This document shows, piece by piece, positions 7,583 through 16,160 of a DNA stretch of 64,000 nt. A program made the position numbers and the translations under genes. The notes beneath the pieces were generated by a model that saw nothing but the letters and a program-made list of their open reading frames with translations, searched no databases and was not told where the DNA came from. The first letter of the stretch is position 1; each line of letters starts with the position of its first letter. Location: assembly GCF_012676905.1 (NCBI RefSeq), contig NZ_CP051428.1:4116001-4180000 (forward strand), written 5' to 3'. This stretch comes from Paenibacillus albicereus. GTDB lineage: Bacteria; Bacillota; Bacilli; Paenibacillales; Paenibacillaceae.

Positions 7583-9238
7583 TCAGGTCGCGGGCACAAG
7601 CCCCGCGAAGGCCAGGAAGCGCCCGAACGCGGCGCGCCCGAACGCGCTCTGCTTGTAGACGCCGGCATCCTGCAGCACTTGCAGGAACTTGTCGCCGGCC
7701 GAAGCTTCGACGAGCCGCAGCGCCTCGCCGCCATCCAGCGCCCGGTCCCCGGCCGAAGCCCGGAGCTCCTCCAGCCATCCCCGATGCTGCGCCATCGTCG
7801 GCGGTCCATCCGCCAGCGCCTGCTCCCATGTCGCCGAGCCGTCGAGGCAGGAGGCGAGCAGCTCCATCTCCTGCTTGAGCCGGCCCGGCAGCACGGCGAG
7901 TCCCATCACCTCGATCAGGCCGATGTTCTCCTTCTTGAGATGATGCAGCTCGCGATGGGGATGGAAGATGCCCTCCGGATGCTCGTCGCTCGTGCGGTTG
8001 TTGCGCAGCACGAGATCGAGCTCGTACGAGCCGTCCGCCCCCCTGCGGGCGACGGGCGTGATCGTGTTGTGCGGCACTGGCTCCGCACCCTCGGCGCTGA
8101 ACGCGAGCACCTCCGCCTCGGGATCGCTGTAGCCGCGCCATGCCGCCAGCAGCTCGCCCGCCGCCTGCCGCAGCCGGTCCGGATCGCGGCCGCTGACGCG
8201 CAGCACGCTCATCGGCCAGCGGACGATGCCGAAGCGGAGATCCTCGTAGCCGGGATGGCGGAAGCCGGCCTCGATCGGAGCCGCCTGCATCGGGAACGCA
8301 TGGCGGCCCCCCTGGAAATGGTCGTGGCTCAGGATGGAGCCGCCGACGATCGGCAGATCGGCGTTGGAGCCGACGAAATAATGCGGCAGCTGCCGGACGA
8401 AGTCGAGCAGCCGCCCGAAGCTCTCCTCGCTGATCGCCATCGGCACGTGCTCAGCGCGGAAGACGATGCAATGCTCCTTGTAGTACACATAAGGAGAATA
8501 CTGCAGGAACCACGCCTCGCCGCTCAGCCCGAGCGGGAGGATGCGGTGGTTCTGGCGGGCCGGGTGGTCCGCTCGTCCGGCATAGCCCATGTTCTCCTTG
8601 CAGAGCAGGCATTTGGGATAGCTGGACGGAGGCAGCGTCTTGAGCAGGGCGATCTCGGCAGGGTCCTTTTCGGGCTTGGACAGGTTGACCGTAATCTCCA
8701 GCTCGCCGTACTCCGTCTTGTGCGCCCAGCTCCGATTGAGCTCGACCCGGTCCATCCGAATATAGTTGCTGTCGACGTTGAGCCGGTAGAACCAGTCGGT
8801 CGCCGCCTGCACGCCGCTCCGGGCCGCCGTCAGGGCGAACCGCGCCTGCGTCTCCGACGGTCGCGGGAGCAGCAGCCCCATGATGCGCGCATCCAGAAGA
8901 TCCCGCTGCGTCACGGTCCGGTCCGGCACGATGCCCGCCGCAGCCGCATAGTCGAGCAGCGGCGCGAGCAGCTCCGGCATGCTCTCCCCGACCGGGGACG
9001 GCAGTGCCGCCGGGTCGCCGGACGTCCAAGCCGGAGGCTCCAGCAGGGCTTGGCGCCAGACCGGCTGCTCCTCCGTGCCGGGCAGCGGAGCGTCGAAGCC
9101 GAGCAGGTCGAGCACGGCGTTGCGGGCCGCGCCTGCGTCGAGCGGCTCCAGCAGGCCGCGCTTCAGCGCGCCGGCAATCAGAGCCTCGACCGCCTGCAGC
9201 GCCTGTTCGGCGGACGGAGCGGATTGATGCGTTGTCAT
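7583..9238 (-). CDS. galT: galactose-1-phosphate uridylyltransferase, type 2 (Firmicutes form)
   Basis: 551 residues, the long non-histidine-triad-annotated GalT class of Bacillota. It exchanges UMP between UDP-glucose and galactose-1-phosphate in the Leloir pathway. Signature segments: SYPKCLLCKENMGYAGR and GSILSHDHFQGGRHAFPM, plus ENIGLIEVMGLAVLPGRLK near the end. AAAGGAG precedes the ATG at 9238. Third gene of galK-galE-galT, 37 bases after galE, and closed by a strong terminator. All three Leloir genes except a mutarotase are therefore here. Confidence 0.96.
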   Translation of the reverse strand: MTTHQSAPSAEQALQAVEALIAGALKRGLLEPLDAGAARNAVLDLLGFDAPLPGTEEQPVWRQALLEPPAWTSGDPAALPSPVGESMPELLAPLLDYAAAAGIVPDRTVTQRDLLDARIMGLLLPRPSETQARFALTAARSGVQAATDWFYRLNVDSNYIRMDRVELNRSWAHKTEYGELEITVNLSKPEKDPAEIALLKTLPPSSYPKCLLCKENMGYAGRADHPARQNHRILPLGLSGEAWFLQYSPYVYYKEHCIVFRAEHVPMAISEESFGRLLDFVRQLPHYFVGSNADLPIVGGSILSHDHFQGGRHAFPMQAAPIEAGFRHPGYEDLRFGIVRWPMSVLRVSGRDPDRLRQAAGELLAAWRGYSDPEAEVLAFSAEGAEPVPHNTITPVARRGADGSYELDLVLRNNRTSDEHPEGIFHPHRELHHLKKENIGLIEVMGLAVLPGRLKQEMELLASCLDGSATWEQALADGPPTMAQHRGWLEELRASAGDRALDGGEALRLVEASAGDKFLQVLQDAGVYKQSAFGRAAFGRFLAFAGLVPAT

Positions 9239-9275
9239 GGGGTGCAGCTCCTTTCAAGATAGGAAGAACTCGGGC

Positions 9276-10262
9276 TTAGCCGCGATACCCTTGCGGACGG
9301 GCCCGATGCCAGCCCCAGGCGGAGGCGATGATCGCTTCCAGCTCGCTGCGGCGAGGGTTCCAGCCCAGCTCGGCGCGGGCCTTGTCCGAGGCCGCGATCA
9401 GCACCGCCGGGTCGCCGGAGCGGCGCGGCTCGATGACCGCCGGGATGTCCCGTCCGGTCACGCGGCGGGCGATGTCGATCACTTGCTTGACCGAGAAGCC
9501 CTGTCCGTTGCCGAGGTTGTACACGGCGCTCGCCTCTCCCCGCCGCAGGCGCTCCACCGCCAGGATATGCGCATCCGCCAGGTCGCTGACATGGATGTAG
9601 TCGCGCACGCAGCTGCCGTCCTCGGTCGGGTAGTCCTCGCCGAACACCGAGACATGGGGCCTTTGGCCCAGCGCCGCCTGGAGCACGATCGGGATCAGAT
9701 GCGTCTCCGGATCGTGATCCTCGCCGATCTTGCCGCTCTCGTGCGCGCCGGCCGCGTTGAAGTAGCGCAGCGATACGTAGCGGAACTCGTGGGCCGTCTC
9801 GAACCAGCGGATCATCTTCTCCATCGCGAGCTTCGTCTCGCCGTAGGCGTTGGTCGGCTCGGTGCGGTCCGTCTCCCGGATCGGAACGCTCTCCGGCTCG
9901 CCGTACGTCGCCGCCGTGCTGGAGAAGACGATGCGCTTCACGCCGGCGCGGTTCATCGCCTCCAGCAGGCACAGCGTGCCGTACACGTTGTTGTGGTAAT
10001 ACTTGCCGGGAAGCTTCATGCTCTCGCCGACGAGCGAGTTCGCCGCGAAGTGAATGACGGAGTCGATCTCGTTCTCGCGGAAGATCCGGTCCAGCAGCTC
10101 CTCGTCGCGAAGGTCCCCCTCGTAGAGGCGCCCTCCCGTGACGGCCTCGCGATGGCCTTGCTGGAGGTTGTCGACGACGACGACCTCTTCTCCCTTTTCC
10201 AAAAGCGCGGCTACGGCATGCGAGCCGATATAGCCCGCGCCTCCCGTTACCAGTACTGCCAT
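9276..10262 (-). CDS. galE: UDP-glucose 4-epimerase
   Basis: 328 residues, normal length. Short-chain dehydrogenase fold: NAD-binding VTGGAGYIGSH at the N-terminus, SSTAATYG carrying the catalytic Ser/Thr region, and the YGETKLAMEK Tyr-x3-Lys pair. NNVYGT and FNAAGA segments are typical of GalE. It interconverts UDP-galactose and UDP-glucose, regenerating the galT substrate. A RBS-like GAGAGG lies upstream. Middle gene of the galKET operon. Confidence 0.96.
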   Translation of the reverse strand: MAVLVTGGAGYIGSHAVAALLEKGEEVVVVDNLQQGHREAVTGGRLYEGDLRDEELLDRIFRENEIDSVIHFAANSLVGESMKLPGKYYHNNVYGTLCLLEAMNRAGVKRIVFSSTAATYGEPESVPIRETDRTEPTNAYGETKLAMEKMIRWFETAHEFRYVSLRYFNAAGAHESGKIGEDHDPETHLIPIVLQAALGQRPHVSVFGEDYPTEDGSCVRDYIHVSDLADAHILAVERLRRGEASAVYNLGNGQGFSVKQVIDIARRVTGRDIPAVIEPRRSGDPAVLIAASDKARAELGWNPRRSELEAIIASAWGWHRARPQGYRG

Positions 10263-10361
10263 GCTGATCTCTCCTCTCCCAAGCTCATGCGGTCTCTGCT
10301 AGGCTTGCCGCCTCTACGATCATACGACAAACCTCGTCCTCCGGCATATGGTCCGCAGAGG

Positions 10362-11540
10362 CTAGACGTCGATCCGGGACACGCCGTCGCCGATCGAGCA
10401 GACGTAGAAGTCCGCCTGCAGCCCCGTCGCCTCGGCGTACTCCGCTCCGACCTGCTCGCGGAACCGGTCCACGCTGTCCCGATGGACGAGCGAGACCGTG
10501 CAGCCGCCGAAGCCGGCGCCTGTCATGCGCGAGCCGAGCACGCCCGGCACTTTGCGCGCGGCTTCGACCATCGCGTCGAGCTCCCGCCCCGTCACCTCGT
10601 ACAGGTCGCGCAGCGAGTCATGCGAGGCGTTCATCAGCCGGCCGAACGCCGCCAGATCGCCCTGCTCCAGCACGTCGACCGACTGCAGCACGCGGTCGAT
10701 CTCCTCCACGACATGGCGGGCGCGGCGGCGCACCGTCTCGCTGGCGATGCGGCCTTCCTCGGCGCTCAGCTGCTCCGGCGTCAGCTGCCCGAGCAGCGCC
10801 AGCTCCGGATAGGCGGCGCGCAGCTCCTGGACCGCCTGCTCGCACTCGGCGCGGCGCTCGTTGTACTTGGAGTCGACGAGTCCGCGCCGCTTGTTGGTGT
10901 TGCCGATGACGAGCACATGGTCCGCCGGCTCGAACGGCACATGCCGGAACTCCAGCGTATCGCACATCAGCAGCATCGCCTCGCCGGCGCGGCCGTTCGC
11001 CACCGCGAACTGGTCCATGATGCCGCTCTGCACGCCGTTGAAGCCGTTCTCGGCTCTCTGCGCCAGCAGCGCCAGCTCCGTGAGGTCGACCGGATGGCCG
11101 CCCTCGGACAGCAGGGCGTAGCCGGTGACGACCTCGATCGAGGCGGAGGAGGACAAGCCTGCGCCGTTCGGAATTTCACCGTGGTAGAGCAGGTCGAAGC
11201 CGGTCTGCGGCCCGCGGCCGCTCTGCTGCAGCTCGTGGACGACGCCCTTAGGATAGTTGCTCCAATCGTCCTCCGCGCGGTGCTCGATGCCGTCCAGCGG
11301 AATGTCGAACCGCTTGTCCGGGAAGTTCGTCGAGGCGAAGCGCAGCAGGCGGTCCTCCCGCTCCCGCAGCAGCAGCGTCGTGCCGAACGTGAGCGCGGCC
11401 GGGAATACGTAGCCGCCGTTGTAGTCCGTATGCTCGCCGATCAGGTTGACGCGGCCCGGAGCCTGATAGTACCGGATGCCCTCCGCCTCTCCGCCAAACC
11501 ATGTCAGGAACGAGTCCGTCAGCTGTTTCAAATCCGCCAT
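10362..11540 (-). CDS. galK: galactokinase
   Basis: 392 residues from the ATG at 11540, chosen because AAAGG stands nine bases upstream and the length equals the family norm; the open frame extends further but without conservation. GHMP kinase signatures: GRVNLIGEHTDYNGG at the N-terminus (galactokinase signature), PNGAGLSSSASIEV (phosphate loop) and GSRMTGAGFGGCTVSL near the C-terminus. Phosphorylates galactose at C1. First gene of the operon, with a promoter at 11569-11598 and a divergent AraC-type regulator. Confidence 0.96.
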   Translation of the reverse strand: MADLKQLTDSFLTWFGGEAEGIRYYQAPGRVNLIGEHTDYNGGYVFPAALTFGTTLLLREREDRLLRFASTNFPDKRFDIPLDGIEHRAEDDWSNYPKGVVHELQQSGRGPQTGFDLLYHGEIPNGAGLSSSASIEVVTGYALLSEGGHPVDLTELALLAQRAENGFNGVQSGIMDQFAVANGRAGEAMLLMCDTLEFRHVPFEPADHVLVIGNTNKRRGLVDSKYNERRAECEQAVQELRAAYPELALLGQLTPEQLSAEEGRIASETVRRRARHVVEEIDRVLQSVDVLEQGDLAAFGRLMNASHDSLRDLYEVTGRELDAMVEAARKVPGVLGSRMTGAGFGGCTVSLVHRDSVDRFREQVGAEYAEATGLQADFYVCSIGDGVSRIDV

Positions 11541-11568
11541 GTCCATCATCCTTTTGTTTGAAATGGTC

Positions 11569-11598
11569 TTTATAGACAAATCAGGCCCGACCGGCCAA
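11569..11598 (-). promoter_or_regulatory. promoter of galKET
   Basis: Minus strand TTGGCC, 18 bases, TATAAA, about 30 bases upstream of the galK ATG. The only plausible pair I see in the galK-araC divergent region on this strand. Confidence 0.5.
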
Positions 11599-11781
11599 TC
11601 TTCGCGGATTCGGGTCCGCCTCGCCCCGGCTTGACGCCGCGCTTCTTTCTTGCCTTCAGTATACGTCCGGCTACGCTCGCACGGAATGGGAGCATGTGAA
11701 CTGGCCATGGATAAATGTGACTTCTTCTGTTCAAGTCCACCCGTCTTGGATACAATGCCTATAGAAAAGGAGGCGATCGCC

Positions 11782-12630
11782 GTGAAGCCGTTCTACTATC
11801 GGGTCGTGTCCGGCGCGGAGGCCGGGTCCGGGCAGCCGCTCGAAGTCCTGTTCGCCGGGGAAAGCCAGACGAGGCCGGGCCACCGGCTCGGGCCGAAGGT
11901 GTACGACTTCTACCTGCTCCACTACGTGCTGTCCGGCCGCGGCCGCTTCTCCAGCGGCGGCGCCGAGCATGAGCTCGGCCCGGGCGAGTCGTTCCTGATC
12001 GAGCCGGAGCAGCTCGTCTCTTACGAGGCCGACCGCGTCGACCCGTGGGCGTACCGCTGGATCGCCTTTCGCGGCCCTTGGGCGCAGGAGGCCGCATCCG
12101 CCTTCGGCGGCGGACGCAGCGTCGCCGACACGGGACGCAGCCGCCGGCCGGCCGCTGCCCTGCGCCTGGCGATGGATGCCCTGCGCCAGCCGGCGGGCGC
12201 GCAGCTCGCTGCGGCCGGCGGCCTGCAGCTGGCGCTCGGCGAGATCGCCCGCGCCTGCGCGCGCCGCGAGGAACCGGGCGAGGCTGCGGACGGCGCGGAG
12301 GACAACTCGCTCGTGCGCGCGCTGCTGAGGCTGCTGTCGACGCAGTACGCGGAGCCCGTGACGATGGAAGGCATCGCGGAGTCGCTCGGCTACAGCCGGG
12401 CGTACCTGTCCCGCGTCTTCAAGCGCTCGACCGGCTCGACGCCGGTCTCCTACCTGCTGCGGCTGCGCATCGACAAGGGCCGGCTCATGCTGCGCGAGCG
12501 CAAGGACCTGACGGTCGAGCAGGTGGCCTCCTCCGTCGGGCTGCAGGACGCGCTTTATTTCTCCCGGCAATTCCGACGCTTCTACGGCGAGTCGCCGAGC
12601 GAGTACCGCCGTTCGGTATGGGGCTCCTGA
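11782..12630 (+). CDS. AraC family regulator, probable galactose/galactoside operon regulator
   Basis: 282 residues from GTG 11782, nine bases after AAGGAGG; upstream in-frame ATGs lack such a site. N-terminal cupin-like sensor (YDFYLLHYVLSGRGRF, LGPGESFLIEPEQLVSYEAD), then an Ala/Arg-rich linker and two helix-turn-helix motifs (MEGIAESLGYSRAYLSRVFK and VEQVASSVGLQDALYFSRQF) ending in the family finger FYGESPSEYR. Divergent from galK with about 240 bases between, which suggests it activates galKET; that link is inference. A TACAAT box lies just upstream at 11752-11757. Confidence 0.88.
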   Translation: MKPFYYRVVSGAEAGSGQPLEVLFAGESQTRPGHRLGPKVYDFYLLHYVLSGRGRFSSGGAEHELGPGESFLIEPEQLVSYEADRVDPWAYRWIAFRGPWAQEAASAFGGGRSVADTGRSRRPAAALRLAMDALRQPAGAQLAAAGGLQLALGEIARACARREEPGEAADGAEDNSLVRALLRLLSTQYAEPVTMEGIAESLGYSRAYLSRVFKRSTGSTPVSYLLRLRIDKGRLMLRERKDLTVEQVASSVGLQDALYFSRQFRRFYGESPSEYRRSVWGS

Positions 12631-12680
12631 AGTCCGGCCAGCGGCTGCGAAGGGAGGGCCTTTCGACCGGCCCTCCGCGC

Positions 12681-12715
12681 AAAGAAAGGCTGTCCCGACG
12701 GGACAGCCTTTCTTT
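12681..12715. terminator. bidirectional terminator
   Basis: 16-bp perfect stem AAAGAAAGGCTGTCCC / GGGACAGCCTTTCTTT with a 3-base loop, between the convergent araC-type and asparaginase genes. Confidence 0.9.
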
Positions 12716-12723
12716 GCCTCCTC

Positions 12724-13803
12724 CTAGCGCCACTCGAGCTGGAAGGCCGGCCGCAGAAAGCCGGTCTCGGCGCCCGTCGAGCTGACCATCCGTTCCGGGA
12801 ACTGGGCCCGCACGCCCTCGGCCGCGTCGGACAGCAGCCTCTCCAGGCCGATCCGATCCTCCGGGTGGACGCCTGCCAGGTCCAGCCCGACGCGCAGCTG
12901 GTCGAGCAGCTCTGCCGCGATGACGGGCCAGGCGGACTCGCCGCCGTCGTCGACCTGGATCGCCGCGCCGATCCCGGCTTGCGGCACGGCCAGCGCGAAC
13001 ATCCCTTGCGCGCCGCTTTTGGCGAGGATGCCGTGCTCCAGCAGCACGCTCGCGAGCCGGCCCTCGCCTTCGACGAGGGCCGGATGCGCCAGCATCGCCG
13101 CCGCCACGCGCCTGGCGGCGGACAGCGCATCGTCGTCCGACACAGCGGCCTCCGGAAGCGCGAGCCGCGCGTAGGTCAGCGCCATCGCCTCGAGAGGCAG
13201 CCGGAATACCGGCAGGCCGCAGCCGTCGACCGCGCGGCCGATCTCCTCCGGCTCTAGATCCGCAAAGGCGGCGACCGCCTCCAGCATCCGCCGCTGCAGC
13301 GGATGCTCCGGCTCCGTATAGCCTTCGAGCGGCCAGCCCATCATCCGGCAGTAGGCCAGCATGCCGACATGCTTGCCGGAGCACGTATGATAAAGCTTGC
13401 GCGGCGAAGCCCCGGCCCGCATCGCCTGGTCGCGCTCCTGCCGTCCGAGCGGCAGATCGTCGTGGAACGCGAGCTGCTCCTCGCGCACGCCCGTAAGCTC
13501 CAGCATGCGCTCCAGCAGCGCGATGTGCTCCGGCGCTCCGCGATGCGAGGCCGACAGGAGGGCGATCGCCTCCTCCGGCAGCCCGAAGCGCTCCATGAGG
13601 CCCGCTGCGACGGCCGGGGCCGCCTGCACCGGCTTGGCGGTCGAGCGCATGAACGCCTCGGCGTCGGCATCGCCAGCGGCGGCCAGCAGGCGGCCCGAAG
13701 CGTCCACGACCGCGATGCGGCCGGTATGGATGTTTTCAGCCCATGGTCCTCGCGTCGTGCCGGACAGCGGCACGCCGGGACGATGCTGTTGCATATAGTC
13801 CAT
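12724..13803 (-). CDS. asparaginase (PF06089 family, asparaginase II type)
   Basis: 359 residues from ATG 13803, preceded by AAAGGAAG. Conserved blocks: VESIHTGR-like start (RGPWAENIHTGRIAVVDASG), FMRSTAKPVQAAP with the probable nucleophile region, LLSASHRGAPEHI, HNCSGKH-like HTCSGKHVGMLAYC, and VDGCGLPVFRLPLEAMA. These mark the PF06089 asparaginase family, unrelated to the AnsA/AnsB fold. No signal peptide, so probably cytoplasmic. Predicted to hydrolyse Asn to Asp and ammonia. A triplicated GATCGTGCT lies just upstream at 13826-13852. Confidence 0.9.
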   Translation of the reverse strand: MDYMQQHRPGVPLSGTTRGPWAENIHTGRIAVVDASGRLLAAAGDADAEAFMRSTAKPVQAAPAVAAGLMERFGLPEEAIALLSASHRGAPEHIALLERMLELTGVREEQLAFHDDLPLGRQERDQAMRAGASPRKLYHTCSGKHVGMLAYCRMMGWPLEGYTEPEHPLQRRMLEAVAAFADLEPEEIGRAVDGCGLPVFRLPLEAMALTYARLALPEAAVSDDDALSAARRVAAAMLAHPALVEGEGRLASVLLEHGILAKSGAQGMFALAVPQAGIGAAIQVDDGGESAWPVIAAELLDQLRVGLDLAGVHPEDRIGLERLLSDAAEGVRAQFPERMVSSTGAETGFLRPAFQLEWR

Positions 13804-13825
13804 CTGCGTCAAGCTTCCTTTCGTC

Positions 13826-13852
13826 GATCGTGCTGATCGTGCTGATCGTGCT
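13826..13852. repeat. three tandem copies of a 9-bp unit
   Basis: GATCGTGCT three times in direct succession, 23 bases upstream of the asparaginase start. Could change promoter or leader spacing by slippage; no direct sign of function. Confidence 0.8.
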
Positions 13853-13950
13853 GATTCTATCGTTCTATTCCCGCCGCCTTGGACGCGTGACGTCCGAAGC
13901 GGCCGGCATTCCATTATACCAGTCCGCTTCGTCCAAGCACCACCGCGCTC

Positions 13951-13976
13951 GTTTCAACCGTGCGAATAGCGGTTAT
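13951..13976 (+). promoter_or_regulatory. sigma-B-like promoter of the YtxH gene
   Basis: GTTTCA, 14 bases, GGTTAT; hexamers and spacing identical to those in front of rsbV at 18785-18810. The known sigma-B form is GTTT-N14-16-GGGWAW, so the match is good but not perfect. Confidence 0.6.
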
Positions 13977-14012
13977 CTATCCTCAACGACGAATTAAAGG
14001 AGATGAACGGAT

Positions 14013-14507
14013 ATGGCAAAGGAAACCGTTAATGGCGGAGGCGTAACGAAAGGCATTCTGATCGGAGGCGCGATCGGCGCGGCTGCCGCCCTTCTGTTCG
14101 CACCGAAATCGGGCAGGGAGCTTCGCTCCGATCTCGCCCGCAAGTCCACGGACGCGGCCGAATACGCCAAGAAGCAAGGGGCTCTGCTCGCAGAGCAGGC
14201 CAAGTCGACGGCAGCCGTAGCCGGCGAAAAGGCATCCGCGCTCGGCACCAAGGTGCAGGAGCTCGCCGTCAAGGCGAAGGAAGCCGCGCTCGTCCAGCAG
14301 GACGCCATCAAGGAAACGGCGGCTACAGCGATGTCCGAGACGAAGGACGCGATCGCGGACGTGAAGGATCACGCCCAGCAGGTGTCTTCCGAAGCGAACC
14401 GCCACATCGACAACATCAAGGAAGAAGCCGATGCGAACAAGAAGGACGCGCAGGCTTCCGCCAACGTGTTCAAGAACGGCAACAGCGGAGCCACCTTCTC
14501 CAACTAA
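14013..14507 (+). CDS. YtxH domain general stress protein
   Basis: 164 residues, AAAGGAG upstream. One glycine-rich membrane-associated helix (GILIGGAIGAAAALLFAPKS) followed directly by SGRELRSDLARKST: this is the YtxH signature. The remaining 110 residues are Ala/Lys/Glu-rich and amphipathic, resembling LEA-type or apolipoprotein-like helices. Family members are general stress proteins of unclear mechanism. The sigma-B-like promoter at 13951-13976 supports stress induction. The next small gene follows after 13 bases and is likely co-transcribed. Confidence 0.88.
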   Translation: MAKETVNGGGVTKGILIGGAIGAAAALLFAPKSGRELRSDLARKSTDAAEYAKKQGALLAEQAKSTAAVAGEKASALGTKVQELAVKAKEAALVQQDAIKETAATAMSETKDAIADVKDHAQQVSSEANRHIDNIKEEADANKKDAQASANVFKNGNSGATFSN

Positions 14508-14520
14508 AGGAGCGATTCCG

Positions 14521-14724
14521 ATGAGCAGCCCTGATCCGAAGGACGACCCGCCGATCCGCGGCGGACAGGCCGGCGCTTCCCACCGGGACATCGGCGAAGC
14601 CGAAAACGGGTCGATGGTCCAGGACGTGGAGGACATGAAACGGCTGGGCAACGACATGGAGCGCGTGCGCACCAATGCCGAGCTGGAAGAGGAAGGGCTC
14701 GTGCCCGATCCGGTTCAGGAGTAG
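14521..14724 (+). CDS. small acidic hypothetical protein (67 aa)
   Basis: 67 residues from ATG 14521 behind AAAGGAG. Strongly hydrophilic and acidic, no Cys, no membrane segment (MSSPDPKDDPPIRGGQ... ends VPDPVQE). Not a family I can name. Position 13 bases after the YtxH gene and before a terminator suggests a two-gene stress operon. Confidence 0.75.
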   Translation: MSSPDPKDDPPIRGGQAGASHRDIGEAENGSMVQDVEDMKRLGNDMERVRTNAELEEEGLVPDPVQE

Positions 14725-14740
14725 GCAGCCGGCCTCCCAA

Positions 14741-14778
14741 GCCCCGCCCCCATCTCTCGAGGATGAGGGCGGGGCTTT
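14741..14778 (+). terminator. terminator of the ytxH operon
   Basis: GCCCCGCCC / GGGCGGGGC stem with a 16-base loop and TTTT after it. Confidence 0.8.
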
Positions 14779-14878
14779 TGCCGCGTTCCCGCTCCCCTGC
14801 CGGGGAAGGCTCGCGCACGGGCACGCGCATAGCCGCTTCGCCGCCTGGGCCATATTATCAGCAGGAGATGATCTGTCT

Positions 14879-16099
14879 ATGAACGACCACCATGCCGGCA
14901 AGCTGTACTGGCCGCTGACGATGACGCATGTGAAGTCCTACCCCGCTCTGACCGGAAAGCAGCAAGTCGAAGTGGCCATCATCGGCGGCGGGATGTCCGG
15001 CATCTGCTGCGGCCTCGTCCTTGCGCGCAGCGGCATTTCCGCCTGCGTGCTGGAGCGCGACGCGGTAGCCGGGGCGAGCACGTCGGCCAATACGGGCCTG
15101 CTGCAATTTTCCAACGACGTCATGCTCACGGAGCTGATCGAGCAGATCGGCCGAACCGATGCGGTGCGCTTCTACCGCGAATGCCTGCATGCCGTCGAGC
15201 AGCTGGCGCTGACGGCTGCCACCCTGCCCGGCGAGATCGGCTTCCGCCGCCGGAGCAGCCTTTATTACGCCAGCACCGAGCAGGACCTTCCCCAGCTCCG
15301 CAAGGAGTACGAGGCGCTGCGGGAGCACGGGTTCCCCGTCCATTATTGGGAAGCCGAAGACATCGCCTCGCGCTTCCCGTTCTCCAAGCCGGGCGCCATC
15401 GTCACGGCCGGCGATGCGGAGGTGAATCCGTTCCAGTTCGTGCAGGCGATGGCCGATGCGGCATCGGAGGCGGGACTGCTCATTCGGGAGCGGACGGAAA
15501 TCGCGCTCCACCGCTCGATAGGCGGCAAGCAGGTGCTGGAGACGGCGGACGGCGCGAGAATCGAAGCGAAGCATGTCATTTATGCCGTGGGCTACGAGCC
15601 GGAGGAGCTGCGCGGGCAGCTCATCAAAGCCGCGATCAACCGCTCCTTTGCCGGCGTGACGCGCATGCAGCAGTCGCTGGCGCCGTGGCATGAAAGTATG
15701 ATGCTGTGGGAGACGGCCCGGCCGTATCTGTACCTGCGCACGACGATCGACGGCAGGATCGTCATCGGCGGCCTCGACGAGGAGCGGCCCGATCCCGTCC
15801 AAGGCGAAGCGGCCCGCCAAAAGCGCATCGCCAAGCTGTCGCGGCAGCTGGCGGAGCTGTTTCCGATGCTGGACAGCGAGCTGGAGTACGAATGGAGCGC
15901 CGCCTTCGGCGAATCGAGGGACAACCTGCCGTTCATCGGCCGCGATCCGGAGCGGGACGGCGTCTACTATTGCCTCGGCTACGGCGGCAACGGCACCGTC
16001 TACAGCATGATGGCGGCGCATCTGCTGCGCGACCTGATCCGAGGCGAGTCGCATCCGATGGAGAGCATCGTCGGGCTGTCGCGTCCTTCCCTTCAATAG
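14879..16099 (+). CDS. FAD-dependent oxidoreductase (DadA/GlpO-like, DAO fold)
   Basis: 406 residues from ATG 14879 with CAGGAG upstream. Dinucleotide-binding motif VAIIGGGMSGICCGLVLARSG at residues 30-50, then the DAO fold pattern (GASTSANTGLLQFSND, YAVGYEP, WSAAFGESRDNLPFIGRDPE, and C-terminal CLGYGGNGTVYSMMAAHLL). Related enzymes oxidise amino acids, sarcosine or other amines. Substrate cannot be assigned. Stands alone between terminators. Confidence 0.88.
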   Translation: MNDHHAGKLYWPLTMTHVKSYPALTGKQQVEVAIIGGGMSGICCGLVLARSGISACVLERDAVAGASTSANTGLLQFSNDVMLTELIEQIGRTDAVRFYRECLHAVEQLALTAATLPGEIGFRRRSSLYYASTEQDLPQLRKEYEALREHGFPVHYWEAEDIASRFPFSKPGAIVTAGDAEVNPFQFVQAMADAASEAGLLIRERTEIALHRSIGGKQVLETADGARIEAKHVIYAVGYEPEELRGQLIKAAINRSFAGVTRMQQSLAPWHESMMLWETARPYLYLRTTIDGRIVIGGLDEERPDPVQGEAARQKRIAKLSRQLAELFPMLDSELEYEWSAAFGESRDNLPFIGRDPERDGVYYCLGYGGNGTVYSMMAAHLLRDLIRGESHPMESIVGLSRPSLQ

Positions 16100-16116
16100 A
16101 GGCAGCAGCCATGTCA

Positions 16117-16144
16117 AAAGGCCCGCGCGTATGCGCGGGCCTTT
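16117..16144. terminator. bidirectional terminator
   Basis: AAAGGCCCGCGC / GCGCGGGCCTTT, 12-bp perfect stem with a 4-base loop, between the convergent oxidoreductase and MFS genes. Confidence 0.9.
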
Positions 16145-16160
16145 GCACGTCGAGAGAGCC

